NCBI GenBank assembly: GCA_903952265.1
Contig: CAJBEU010000002.1
Span: 269,064 to 333,063 of the forward strand
Source: an uncultured Rickettsiales bacterium
Lineage (GTDB): Bacteria > Pseudomonadota > Alphaproteobacteria > Rickettsiales > Rickettsiaceae
DNA: 64,000 nt
Reading direction: 5' to 3'
Position 1 is the first letter of the stretch, and every line of letters starts with the position of its first letter. The position numbers and the translations under genes are program-made. The notes under the pieces were generated by a model. That model had not been told where the DNA came from and searched no databases. It saw nothing but the letters and a program-made list of their open reading frames with translations. Positions 1-9,029 of this stretch are shown here, piece by piece.

Positions 1-3000
1 TCTTACAGAAGTTCTAACGTCTTTTTTTTGTATAACTCCTGCGATTTTAACTACATAAGATCCATCGCTTAAATTCATGACTGAGCGAGTATTTTGTAGG
101 TCATGTTGATCAAAAAAGTCTTGCATCATGTTTAGAGGATGACCCGTAAGAAACAGACCCGTCGAATCAAATTCCTTGTATAAAGTCTCTTTTTGACTCC
201 ACTGATCTTTTTCTTCTAATGTAATTTGAGTGTCTTCTGGGGTAAATAAACTTATTTGATCGCTGCTGTTTTCTTGCGCAACAAGCGATCCATAAGAAAT
301 TAATTTTTCTACATTAAAAAATAGCTGAGCCCGATTTGGATAAATAGAGTCAAAACATCCAGCAACTATGAGCCCCTCTAAAACTTTTTTGTTAATTAAT
401 ATACCCGCCGTCCTTTTTATAAAGTCAAAAATGTTTACAAATATTCCTCCATTCTCTCTAATGGACACTATTTCTTTTGCAATTGTTACGCTGACGTTTT
501 TTATTGCTCCTAATCCAAATAACATTGTTGAAGAATTTTCCACGCTAAACACAGCAGAGCTTTGGTTTATGCAAGGATTTTTGAGTGTGATTCCAAAGTC
601 TTTGCTTTCCATAACCAAAGCATTTATCTTGTGCAAGTCCTGTAATTCTAGATTTAAAAACGCAACAAAAAACTCGATAGTATAGTGAGCTTTTAAATAG
701 GCTGTACGATAAGAAATTATAGAGTATGCAGCGGCATGAGATTTGTTAAATCCATATCCTGCAAACTTGGCAACTAAATGAAATATGTCTGAAGCTACAG
801 ACTCGGAAATTCCATTATCCTCAGCTCCAAGAATAAATATTTCCTCTTGCTTGCGCATTTCAGATGCAATCTTTTTGCCCATTGCTCTGCGCAGTAAGTC
901 TGCTTGAGCAAGACTATATCCAGCAAGCGTTTTTGCTATTTCTATGACTTGTTCTTGATAAATGATTACTCCGTAAGTAGAAGATAAAATAGGCTCTAAA
1001 AAAGGATGCAGGTACTGAGGTTTTTTATGGCCAAACTTACATGCTATGTAGGTTGGAATATTTTCCATAGGGCCTGGTCTGTAAAGGGATGTTAAGGCCA
1101 TTAAGTCTTCTATGCTGTCGGGCAGTATGCGTTGTAAATTTTCTCTCATTCCTACGCTTTCAAACTGAAATACACCATGAACTTTTCCGCTGCAGAATAA
1201 TTCGTAAGTTTTTTTATCTGTGAGAGGAAGATTCTCTATGTCTATTTGTTTGCCGCTGTTATTAATTAAATCGCAGCATTCAGAGATCATTGTAAGAGTC
1301 TGCAGGCCAAGAAAATCAAATTTTACCAAGCCTGCCAGCTCTGCGTACTTCATTGAATATTGCACAACCATGATGTTGTCATGAGTTGGTTTATAAAGAG
1401 GTACGACTTTTACAAGATCTTGCCTTGAAATTACTACACCCGCCGCATGTACAGACACGTGCCTAGGCAGACCTTCCAAAATTAAGGCCGTATTTAGAGT
1501 TTTAGAAATTAAGTCCTTTACTTCTTCTGCGTCTTCATATTCTCCAATTGGAATTTCTTGTATTTGTTGACCATCTTTTAAGGCTTTAAGTTGATGCACC
1601 TGTTCTATAGCTTCAGCTATAGTTGTAGGTTTTATTGCATTAAAAGGAATAAAATTTGTAATTGTATTTGCTATGTCAAACCTGAGTCCCAAAACTCTAC
1701 CAACGTCCTTGATCGCAGCTTTTGCCTGTAAACTACCAAAAGTAATAATATGGGCTACTCTATTATTTCCATACCTGTTTCTGACGTATTCGATTACTTT
1801 TTCTCTTCTTAATTGACAAAAATCAATATCAAAATCGGGCATTGAAATTCTGTCAGGATTTAAAAATCTTTCAAAAATTAAGCCAAAGAAAATTGGATCT
1901 AAATCTGTGATTAATAGGCTCCATGCAACAATTGATCCCGCTCCAGATCCTCTTCCTGGCCCTACTGCAATATCATTTTCGCGACTCCATTGTACAAAAT
2001 CGGACACTATCAAAAAGTATCCCTCAAAATTCATTTTACAGATAAGATCCAATTCGTAGTTAAGTCTTGCGTAATATTCGTCCTCAATTCTCTTTTTCTC
2101 GCTTTTTATCGTTTGTTCAACAAGAAATTTTTTCTCTAGGCGTTTTTGTAACCCTTCTTTTGCCTTTAGTCTAAGGGACTCTTCTTCAGATCCTGTTTCT
2201 ACCGCTGCTGGCCACATTGGTGCATGAGTTTTTGCAATAGCGCTACATCTTTTTGCAATAAGGACTGAATTTTCAAGGGCGCAAGGTAGATCAGAAAACA
2301 AATCACTCATCTCTTTAGAAGATTTAAAGTAACATTCTGGACTTACTCTGTGTCTTTCTGAATCGTTTTTGTGTGAAGAATTAGCAATACAAAGAAAAGT
2401 ATCGTGAGTGTCTTGCATTTTTTTGTCGTGAAACAAAACATTGTTTGTTGCAACAATAGGAATACCCATTTCTAAAGCAATTCTTAAGTAAGTCCTTTCA
2501 ATGTTTTGTTCTTTTTTAAGCCTGTGACGAGTTATCTCGTAGTAAAAATTGTTTCCAAATATTTCTAAAAATCTTTTTGTATAAAATTTTGCATGTTCTT
2601 GTTCGCCTTGTAGAAGTAATTTTCCAATTATACCTTGGGTATAACCGGAGAGAACTATAAGTCCAGATTTATGACTTGTTATCTCTTCCAAAGTAAGGCA
2701 CTCCCTTAGAACTTCATCCTCTTTCGTATGTATAAGACTCGCAAGATACAAAAGATTGCTATATCCTCCATTGTTTTTTGCAATAAAAGTGCATTCTCCA
2801 AAATTTAAGTTTTTATGTTCATCTAGATACTGAATCTTCAAGGTACATCCATGAATGGGCTGTATTCCCTCCTCACTTGCCTTGATTGCAAACTCTAAGG
2901 CTCCAAACAAGTTACCTCTATCTGCAAGGCAGATGGCAGGCATGTGCATACTTTTTGCTATAGATACTAGCTCTTCTACTCTTATCATTCCTTCTAGTAA

Positions 3001-3042
3001 GGAGTAGCTACTTTGAGCTCTTAAGTGAATAAATTCAGTCAT
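1..3042 (-). CDS. dnaE: DNA polymerase III alpha subunit, 3' end beyond the window
   Basis: Replicative polymerase catalytic subunit. 1014 codons are present and the frame is still open at base 1, so roughly the last 100-150 residues of a normal DnaE of about 1150 lie outside. The ATG at 3042 starts a PHP domain (HLRAQSSYSLLEG, then ADRGNLFGALEF). The polymerase core shows VGPGRGSGAGS and the catalytic aspartate block PDFDIDF, then the LYRPGPM and GYGFNKSHAAAYS motifs typical of DnaE. No frameshift is seen. It is transcribed leftward, divergent from the acyltransferase gene; the 264 bases between them hold no other gene that I can support. Confidence 0.96.
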   Translation of the reverse strand, partial: MTEFIHLRAQSSYSLLEGMIRVEELVSIAKSMHMPAICLADRGNLFGALEFAIKASEEGIQPIHGCTLKIQYLDEHKNLNFGECTFIAKNNGGYSNLLYLASLIHTKEDEVLRECLTLEEITSHKSGLIVLSGYTQGIIGKLLLQGEQEHAKFYTKRFLEIFGNNFYYEITRHRLKKEQNIERTYLRIALEMGIPIVATNNVLFHDKKMQDTHDTFLCIANSSHKNDSERHRVSPECYFKSSKEMSDLFSDLPCALENSVLIAKRCSAIAKTHAPMWPAAVETGSEEESLRLKAKEGLQKRLEKKFLVEQTIKSEKKRIEDEYYARLNYELDLICKMNFEGYFLIVSDFVQWSRENDIAVGPGRGSGAGSIVAWSLLITDLDPIFFGLIFERFLNPDRISMPDFDIDFCQLRREKVIEYVRNRYGNNRVAHIITFGSLQAKAAIKDVGRVLGLRFDIANTITNFIPFNAIKPTTIAEAIEQVHQLKALKDGQQIQEIPIGEYEDAEEVKDLISKTLNTALILEGLPRHVSVHAAGVVISRQDLVKVVPLYKPTHDNIMVVQYSMKYAELAGLVKFDFLGLQTLTMISECCDLINNSGKQIDIENLPLTDKKTYELFCSGKVHGVFQFESVGMRENLQRILPDSIEDLMALTSLYRPGPMENIPTYIACKFGHKKPQYLHPFLEPILSSTYGVIIYQEQVIEIAKTLAGYSLAQADLLRRAMGKKIASEMRKQEEIFILGAEDNGISESVASDIFHLVAKFAGYGFNKSHAAAYSIISYRTAYLKAHYTIEFFVAFLNLELQDLHKINALVMESKDFGITLKNPCINQSSAVFSVENSSTMLFGLGAIKNVSVTIAKEIVSIRENGGIFVNIFDFIKRTAGILINKKVLEGLIVAGCFDSIYPNRAQLFFNVEKLISYGSLVAQENSSDQISLFTPEDTQITLEEKDQWSQKETLYKEFDSTGLFLTGHPLNMMQDFFDQHDLQNTRSVMNLSDGSYVVKIAGVIQKKDVRTSVR

Positions 3043-3306
3043 TTAACAGATTTTTTGACAATAAAGACATTCATCATATTTTATTCATAAAAAGCTGAAT
3101 TAGTAAAAAAGCAAAATTATCTACTTTTAAAAAACAAATTACAAATAGGTCAAGTAAGTGTAAAAGGGCTTTTAGGCTGCTAGAAACAGGCTCCTTGACC
3201 ATAGTAAAATACCAGAATAGAATCCAGACTTGCGGGTGTAAAAGTTTAGGGCTAATTGTAATAGTTATGAGCACCGGGCTTTCAAGTTAACACATTAATT
3301 CTATCT

Positions 3307-4098
3307 ATGTATTACACTATCAGACATAATCAAATACATGTACACGCTAGAAGAATTAAGAGAAGGGCTCAAAGATTTGTCTGGAACGTTAGGGTGATAG
3401 CTTTTTATTGCATCTCTCTTCTTCTCAACGTCACTCTTTTTCTATCTTGCCTTGTAGCTACTATTTTTAGAAGCAGCTACAACGTAAAATATTTCATGTG
3501 TGTCTGTTTTTCACACGCATTTATTTTTTTCGCAAAATGCATATGCGGACTTAACTACGCCGTTGAGGGTCTAGAAAAGCTACCAAGCACTACATCAGTT
3601 TTGCTTTCTAATCATCAATCCTGGTGGGAAAACATTTTTGTGCAAATTATAATACCTAGGCACTCCTGGGTGGTAAAAAAGGAGCTTTTTAATTTGCCCC
3701 TCTTTGGCTGGTGCTTAAAAATGATGGATCCTGTAGCAGTTGATCGTCAGCATAAAACTTCTGTCAAAGACATATTAACCAAAGGAATCAAAAAACTTAA
3801 TTCGGGACTATGGCTTATTATATTTCCAGAGGCGGGAAGATTAAGACCGAATCAACCTACTAGGCTGAAACCTAGTGCAATTAAACTTGCAATGATAGCA
3901 AAGGTTCCAATGGTAATTATGGTGCATAATGCAGGACTTTGCTGGCCAAAATCTATTTGGATTAAGAGGCCAGGAACAATTAAAGTAAAAATTGTTGAAG
4001 TAATATATCCAGAACAATTTGCTTCCCTAGATGTTCGAACTGTAACTGATCAAGTACAAGAAATTATGGGGCGCGAAAAAAACCTTTTGTGCAAGTAG
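3307..4098 (+). CDS. PlsC-like 1-acylglycerol-3-phosphate acyltransferase
   Basis: A 263-residue inner-membrane protein of the lysophospholipid acyltransferase (PlsC) family, which acylates lysophosphatidate in phospholipid synthesis. A hydrophobic helix lies at about residues 29-50. The catalytic block reads SNHQSWWE near 102-109, which is the NHxxxxD/E motif with Glu in place of Asp. The second block reads FPEAGRLRP near 172, where most relatives have FPEGTR. Length is normal. The murF gene follows directly, so the two may be cotranscribed. The start at 3307 is the first in frame; the basic N-terminus leaves some doubt. Confident of family, less so of exact substrate. Confidence 0.85.
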   Translation: MYYTIRHNQIHVHARRIKRRAQRFVWNVRVIAFYCISLLLNVTLFLSCLVATIFRSSYNVKYFMCVCFSHAFIFFAKCICGLNYAVEGLEKLPSTTSVLLSNHQSWWENIFVQIIIPRHSWVVKKELFNLPLFGWCLKMMDPVAVDRQHKTSVKDILTKGIKKLNSGLWLIIFPEAGRLRPNQPTRLKPSAIKLAMIAKVPMVIMVHNAGLCWPKSIWIKRPGTIKVKIVEVIYPEQFASLDVRTVTDQVQEIMGREKNLLCK

Positions 4099-4116
4099 CG
4101 CTTGTTTTCTAAACTC

Positions 4117-5517
4117 ATGAAAAAAATCTGGTCTTCAAAAGATTTAAGCTGTGCTCTTGAAATAGACACTTTGGTGGAAGGAAACTCTATTAGGATAAAC
4201 AGCTCTGACATTGCAGCAGGAGACATTTTCATTACGTTGCCTTCTCTGGACGGTCAAAACAGGGCCTTTCAATATATAAACCATGCTTTTGAAATGGGAG
4301 CCTTTGGATGCATCACAAAAAGATGCAAAGATACAGAAAATTATCCCCAAGACAAGATGATATATGTAGAAGACGTGAGCCAAAGTTTGGAAAAATTAGC
4401 GTTCTATAAAAGACAAAAAAGTACTGCAACTTTTCTTGCACTGACTGGTACGTGCGGAAAAACCACAGTTAAAAATATGATTTATCAGCTTGTCTCTCCA
4501 AGCAAAGATACTTTTTCTGGATACGGAAATTTCAATAATAGCTTAGGAGTCAAGATTTGTCTGGCATCAATGCAAACAGAGGCAGAATGTGCCATTTTTG
4601 AGCTTGGAATGAGTGCAAAAAATGAAATTCGCGAACTTACGTCTATGGTAAGACAGGATATAGCCCTTATTACCAACATTGGTATAGGACATTTAGAAAA
4701 CTTTAGTGGAGTAGACGAAATTGCATCTGCAAAGGCTGAAATTTTTGAAAATATGAACACGGGAGGAGTTGCTGTGCTTCCTCAACATTGTAAATATTTT
4801 CCCTACCTTACAAATGTAGCTTTAGAGAAAAAGCTTAAGATATATAGCTATGGTTTTTTAGAAGATTGTCACGCTCAAATCTCGTCAACGTTAGAGGATG
4901 AAAATGGCACAACATTACAAATCAAAATCTTTGGCCAAGGCTTTACGCTAAAATTTCCTATTCATGGGGAACATCAGGCTCGCAACATTACGGCTGCATT
5001 GCTATGTGCAAAATTGCTTGGTGCAGACATGCAAAAAAGTCTGCATGCTGCTGAAACAATTCAATTACCAAAACAGAGGGGGCAAAAATTCAATCTTAAA
5101 ATCGGAACATTAAACGTCACATTAATAGACAAGTCGTATAACGCTAATCCTGTATCGGTTAGAGGTACGCTTGCTGAGACGTCGCAAATTACAAATCGCA
5201 AAGTATTGATTCTAGGAGACATGCTTTGCCTTGGAAAAGACTCTGTGAATCTGCACACAGACTTAAAACAAAGTATTATCGATGCAAAAATAAGCAAAAT
5301 CATCACAATCGGAGAATATTCCAAGCATCTTTATGACATTTTGCCTTTAGAAATGAGGCTTTACCATTCTTCTACAGTTGACATTGCCGCTCTAAAAATC
5401 GTTGAGCACCTCAAAGATCAGGACGTAATAGTGGTTCAAGGTTCCTTGAGGATGAGAATGAAAAGAATAGTTGAATATCTTTTATCTTGCTCAAAGACAG
5501 AGAAAATAAGCGTTTAA
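4117..5517 (+). CDS. murF: UDP-MurNAc-tripeptide:D-Ala-D-Ala ligase MurF
   Basis: Cytoplasmic ATP-dependent ligase that adds D-Ala-D-Ala to the UDP-MurNAc tripeptide, the last soluble step of peptidoglycan precursor synthesis. The Mur-ligase P-loop reads TGTCGKTTVK near residue 109; the central block GNFNNSLGVK and the late GDMLCLG and GSLRMRMKR blocks follow in the usual order. I place the start at the ATG at 4117; a TTG at 4102 in the same frame would add five residues. mraY begins 10 bases after the stop, so these two consecutive pathway steps form an operon, but they are separated from the mraZ-murE segment some 30 kb away. Confidence 0.95.
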   Translation: MKKIWSSKDLSCALEIDTLVEGNSIRINSSDIAAGDIFITLPSLDGQNRAFQYINHAFEMGAFGCITKRCKDTENYPQDKMIYVEDVSQSLEKLAFYKRQKSTATFLALTGTCGKTTVKNMIYQLVSPSKDTFSGYGNFNNSLGVKICLASMQTEAECAIFELGMSAKNEIRELTSMVRQDIALITNIGIGHLENFSGVDEIASAKAEIFENMNTGGVAVLPQHCKYFPYLTNVALEKKLKIYSYGFLEDCHAQISSTLEDENGTTLQIKIFGQGFTLKFPIHGEHQARNITAALLCAKLLGADMQKSLHAAETIQLPKQRGQKFNLKIGTLNVTLIDKSYNANPVSVRGTLAETSQITNRKVLILGDMLCLGKDSVNLHTDLKQSIIDAKISKIITIGEYSKHLYDILPLEMRLYHSSTVDIAALKIVEHLKDQDVIVVQGSLRMRMKRIVEYLLSCSKTEKISV

Positions 5518-5527
5518 AATTAATTTT

Positions 5528-6526
5528 ATGTACATCTGGGACGCAAATAAGATCTGGATTTTCGTTTTATTTCTAAGCTTTGCTCTATGCACAGTGTTTA
5601 CTCCAATCTTCATAAGATATGCCCTAAAACACAAAATTGATAACAGTGTAAAGCTTTATTTACCAAGTAATCATCAAAAAAAAATCTCTACTCCCAATAT
5701 GGGAGGAATTGTAATAGTAACGTCTATAGCTATATCCACGTCTTTATTTTGTAGTTTTTCTGGAATCAAATATTGGGCAACCCTAGTTACTTTAATGGGC
5801 TTTGCCTTTGTTGGTCTTTATGATGACCTATCTAAGATGTACAGCAAGGAAAGGAAAGGAATACCCGAAAAGCAAAAATTTATTCTTCAATTTTTGACTG
5901 CGATTGTTGCCTGTTTTGTCCTAAGATATTTTTCTGCTCAATATAGCACTATCTGTCATTTGCCATTTACCTCATACGTTTTAGATTTGGGCTACTTTTA
6001 TGATTTTTTCTGCGTTCTTGTTATATGCTCAGCTTCAAATGCAGTAAATATTACTGACGGTCTTGACGGTCTTGCTATAGTACCCGTTTGTGTGTCTGCA
6101 GGAGCGCTGCTTTACATTTTAATTTCCGGAGCAGAAGCATCTTTTTCTTTATCTCTTGTTTGCGCTGCAATCATCGGAAGTGGATTAGGTTTTTTGATAT
6201 ACAATAGACATCCAGCAAAAATCTTTATGGGAGATACCGGAAGTTTGTCCTTAGGCGCCACTTTAGGCATGATAAGCGTTATTACAAAAAATCAGTTTTT
6301 TCTGGCAATTATAGGTGGAGTATTCGTAATAGAGACGCTCTCTGTAATCATGCAAATTCTATACCATAAAATTTACCCAGCAAAAAAACTCTTTAGAATG
6401 GCGCCAATACATCATCATTTTGAACGACTCGGAATGTCTGAAACTAAAATAGTAAAAGGCTTTTGGATAGCATCTTTGCTCTTTGCAGCTTTAGGGTTAT
6501 CTGGTAGGCTGCTTACTATTCAGTAA
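5528..6526 (+). CDS. mraY: Phospho-N-acetylmuramoyl-pentapeptide transferase MraY
   Basis: Integral membrane enzyme that moves phospho-MurNAc-pentapeptide from UDP to undecaprenyl phosphate, giving lipid I. At 332 residues it is slightly shorter than E. coli MraY (360). Many hydrophobic segments are visible. Signature blocks in order: GLYDDLSK with its paired Asp residues, NITDGLDGL near 173-181, FMGDTGSLSLG near 232, and the metal-site histidines in APIHHHFE near 291. It follows murF by 10 bases and precedes an acetyltransferase by 13 bases, consistent with one transcript. Confidence 0.97.
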   Translation: MYIWDANKIWIFVLFLSFALCTVFTPIFIRYALKHKIDNSVKLYLPSNHQKKISTPNMGGIVIVTSIAISTSLFCSFSGIKYWATLVTLMGFAFVGLYDDLSKMYSKERKGIPEKQKFILQFLTAIVACFVLRYFSAQYSTICHLPFTSYVLDLGYFYDFFCVLVICSASNAVNITDGLDGLAIVPVCVSAGALLYILISGAEASFSLSLVCAAIIGSGLGFLIYNRHPAKIFMGDTGSLSLGATLGMISVITKNQFFLAIIGGVFVIETLSVIMQILYHKIYPAKKLFRMAPIHHHFERLGMSETKIVKGFWIASLLFAALGLSGRLLTIQ

Positions 6527-6539
6527 TAATAAGGTTTTT

Positions 6540-7112
6540 ATGTCCTCACTAGATTATTTCATTAAGTTTCCCTTTTTTGATCTAGGAGATTTTCTTTTAA
6601 GAGAATTAAAAGAGACCGACGCTTTGCACTATCTTATGTATATGGGACATCCCGAAGTATCAAAAAATGTACCAGAATACCTGGTTCCAAAGTCCTTAGA
6701 ACATGCGCATCTGGAATTACGATACTGGAGAGATCTTTTTTCTAGCAGAAAGGGTTTTTTCTGGGGCATTGCTAGAAAAAACAATAATAAGTTAATAGGA
6801 ACAATTGGATTCAATTTCATAAATTTTTTCAATAAAAAAGGAGAAATTAACTATGATCTTAGTCCAGATTACTGGGGAAAGGGAATAATGAGCATGGCTC
6901 TTGCTCAAGTAATGGACTTTAGCAATTCTATAGGCCTTGTAAGGGTTCAAGCAACAGTGTTGGAAGACAATGCAAGATCTATCAAGCTTTTAGAATCTAA
7001 TGGATTTGTAAAAGAAGGATTGTTACAGAATTATGAATATGTAGGAGGAAACTACCTTAATTCATACATGTATGCAAAAGTCTTCGGCGGAAAAGAAGTT
7101 ACTGAAAAATAA
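6540..7112 (+). CDS. GNAT-family N-acetyltransferase, RimJ/RimL type
   Basis: A 190-residue GNAT-fold acetyltransferase. The acetyl-CoA binding signature is seen in DYWGKGIMSMAL, and the family's late block VQATVLEDNARSIKLLESNGF (split here by function: N-A-R-S then L-x-x-x-G-F) is complete. This arrangement is typical of RimJ/RimL-like enzymes that acetylate ribosomal-protein N-termini, but similar proteins act on small amines, so the substrate is open. It lies 13 bases after mraY and is probably the last gene of the murF-mraY transcript; a GC-rich hairpin follows at 7139. Confidence 0.85.
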   Translation: MSSLDYFIKFPFFDLGDFLLRELKETDALHYLMYMGHPEVSKNVPEYLVPKSLEHAHLELRYWRDLFSSRKGFFWGIARKNNNKLIGTIGFNFINFFNKKGEINYDLSPDYWGKGIMSMALAQVMDFSNSIGLVRVQATVLEDNARSIKLLESNGFVKEGLLQNYEYVGGNYLNSYMYAKVFGGKEVTEK

Positions 7113-7138
7113 TTAGCAATATTTATTATAAGAGCAAA

Positions 7139-7163
7139 GAGGGCCTATTGTTTGGTGGCCCTC
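7139..7163. terminator. Hairpin between converging genes, candidate terminator
   Basis: GAGGGCC (7139-7145) pairs perfectly with GGCCCTC (7157-7163) across an 11-base loop. It sits where the acetyltransferase transcript meets the fliI-fliJ transcript and overlaps the end of fliJ. Read leftward, the stem is followed by a short T-rich stretch; read rightward there is no T-run. It may end the minus-strand flagellar transcript. Confidence 0.45.
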
Positions 7164-7573
7164 CTATCGTTAAATATGTGCCTTAAATTAGAATGCTCAT
7201 TCTCTTCTTTATTGGTTAAGTTTGCATACAAAGAGAGATATTCCTTTAGCTGAATTTCTTTGAGATGTTCGTATCTTCTTCCTTCGCTCAGATGTTCTTT
7301 TATTTTATTTACTAATAATAATTCCTGACTTTCTAGATCCTTTTTCTCCTTAGAATATTGAGCTATTTTTGCCTTAGCCTTTTCTATATATTTGTATAGA
7401 TCCAGGCTTGGCCTAGGTTCTTGTTTTTGTATTTCTTGTTGCAGATCTTCTTTCAATTGCGATATCAATTTTTCTAAAGAAACAATTACATCAGTAAGTT
7501 TTTTATGATCGCAAAGAAGTTCGATTTCTTGGCATTTGTTAACCTTTAGCAATATATCTGAAACTTTAGTCAT
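7145..7573 (-). CDS. fliJ: Probable flagellar export protein FliJ
   Basis: A 142-residue, strongly charged, almost entirely alpha-helical protein predicted to form a long coiled coil (runs of Lys/Glu with Leu/Ile heptads). FliJ family members have this size and shape, bind the FliI hexamer and help the flagellar type III export gate use chaperone-substrate complexes. Sequence identity is not diagnostic in this family, so the call rests mainly on context: the start overlaps the 3' end of fliI by 8 bases, the standard fliI-fliJ arrangement. It is slightly short and ends at a hairpin. Confidence 0.7.
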   Translation of the reverse strand: MTKVSDILLKVNKCQEIELLCDHKKLTDVIVSLEKLISQLKEDLQQEIQKQEPRPSLDLYKYIEKAKAKIAQYSKEKKDLESQELLLVNKIKEHLSEGRRYEHLKEIQLKEYLSLYANLTNKEENEHSNLRHIFNDRRATKQ

Positions 7574-8921
7574 TTTGTTTGATTTCTAAAATTTGGGCTA
7601 GTTCGCTATAGCTTGAAGCCGTACTTCCTTCGTTTGAAGGTTGGCGCAGAAACGATTCTATCTTGTCAAAGTATTTTATGGCCAAATCAATCTCAGAGTC
7701 GCTACCTTTTTTGTAAACTCCAAGACGGATCATTTCTTCTATGTTTTTATAAGTTGAGAGTATTCTTCTTGCATAGTCTACTAGATGTTCTTCCCATTTA
7801 GTGTAACAAGCGGGAGCAGACCTTGAGATACTTCTAAGGACGTCTACAGCTGGAAATCTGCCACGCTCTGCTATGTTTCTGCTAAGGACTACGTGTCCAT
7901 CTAATATAGCCTTTAGAGCGTCGCTTATAGGCTCTTGGTGATCATCTCCTTCAACTAAAACAGTAAAGAGTCCCGTAATACTAGATTTTTTATCTCCAGG
8001 TCCAGCTCTTTCTAAGAGCTTTGGCAATTCGCTAAAAACAGAAGCGGTATAGCCTTTATTAACAGGAAATTCTCCTGTCAATAACCCAATTTCTCTCTGA
8101 GCCATAGCAAAGCGAGTAATAGAATCTATTATGCATAGCACTTCTAGCCCTTGATCCCTAAAGTATTCGGATATGGCCATGGTAAGATATGCGGCCCTTT
8201 TTTTCATGGCCGGAGATTCATCTCCAGTCGAGCTCACAATAATGGCGTTCGCTAGATTTTCTCGCAGGTATTCGTCTATAAACTCTTTTGCTTCTCTGCT
8301 TCTTTCTCCGATAAGGCCAATTACCTTAACATCAACTTTTGCGTATTTAGTAAGCATTGATACGAGAGTAGATTTTCCTATTCCGCTACCGGAAAAAATT
8401 CCAAGCCTTTGACCAAAACAACATGGCGTAAAAATATCTATAACCCTGGCTCCCAAATTAATCTTAGGGCCTATTTTGTTACGTTTGTGAAAAGGCAAAG
8501 GTTCCGATTTGAGAGGATATGCTTTAAGACCAAAAGCTAATGGCCCTAAGTCGTCAATTGGTTCGGCAAGAGCGTTGATTACTCTACCTTGCCAACTCAA
8601 ATCTGGATGAACAAAAGATTGTAAGCCTTGGACCCTAACCAAATCTCCTATTTTTATCCCTTTAGAATCTTTAAAGGGAATTAGTTGGATTATGTCATTT
8701 TGTATTGAAACAACTTCACAAAGGATCTTTAATCTTTTTGTTAAAAAATCATTATCACTAATCACGCAGCAGATGTCTCCTATGCTAACAATACTGCCGA
8801 TTCCGGCGCATTCTATTATAGATTCATGTATGCCTACTATGGTTCCTAAAACCCTTATTGAATCAACTCTTTTGATGCTATTTTTAAGAATAGAAAATCG
8901 CGTTAATAACTCTTTATTCAT
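7566..8921 (-). CDS. fliI: Flagellum-specific export ATPase FliI
   Basis: F1-beta-like hexameric ATPase that powers substrate unloading in flagellar type III export. The P-loop reads GSGIGKST near residue 178, Walker B is in LCIIDSITRFAMAQRE, and GLLTGEFPVNKGYTASVFSELPKL (interrupted here: GEFP, then ASVFSELP) is the family's arginine-finger side. 451 residues from the ATG at 8921; a TTG at 8927 would add two. Injectisome ATPases of the SctN group are close relatives, but the overlapping FliJ-like gene and the rickettsial setting favour flagellar FliI. No other flagellar gene lies in the window. Confidence 0.9.
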   Translation of the reverse strand: MNKELLTRFSILKNSIKRVDSIRVLGTIVGIHESIIECAGIGSIVSIGDICCVISDNDFLTKRLKILCEVVSIQNDIIQLIPFKDSKGIKIGDLVRVQGLQSFVHPDLSWQGRVINALAEPIDDLGPLAFGLKAYPLKSEPLPFHKRNKIGPKINLGARVIDIFTPCCFGQRLGIFSGSGIGKSTLVSMLTKYAKVDVKVIGLIGERSREAKEFIDEYLRENLANAIIVSSTGDESPAMKKRAAYLTMAISEYFRDQGLEVLCIIDSITRFAMAQREIGLLTGEFPVNKGYTASVFSELPKLLERAGPGDKKSSITGLFTVLVEGDDHQEPISDALKAILDGHVVLSRNIAERGRFPAVDVLRSISRSAPACYTKWEEHLVDYARRILSTYKNIEEMIRLGVYKKGSDSEIDLAIKYFDKIESFLRQPSNEGSTASSYSELAQILEIKQND

Positions 8922-9029
8922 CGACAAATTATTCTCTATTTCTTAACAAAGTATGTAAACTCAGGTTGAGATCATTAACTTTTAAGTTAATATTCTTATG
9001 TAGAATAACTCAAAGGTTTGACATAAAAA

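Noticed and set aside
3074..3274. 66-codon minus-strand frame between dnaE and the acyltransferase gene
   Set aside because: No start context or family resemblance; its composition is that of AT-rich spacer.
7566..8921. Type III injectisome ATPase (SctN)
   Set aside because: No other injectisome gene nearby; a FliJ-like gene overlaps in the flagellar arrangement.
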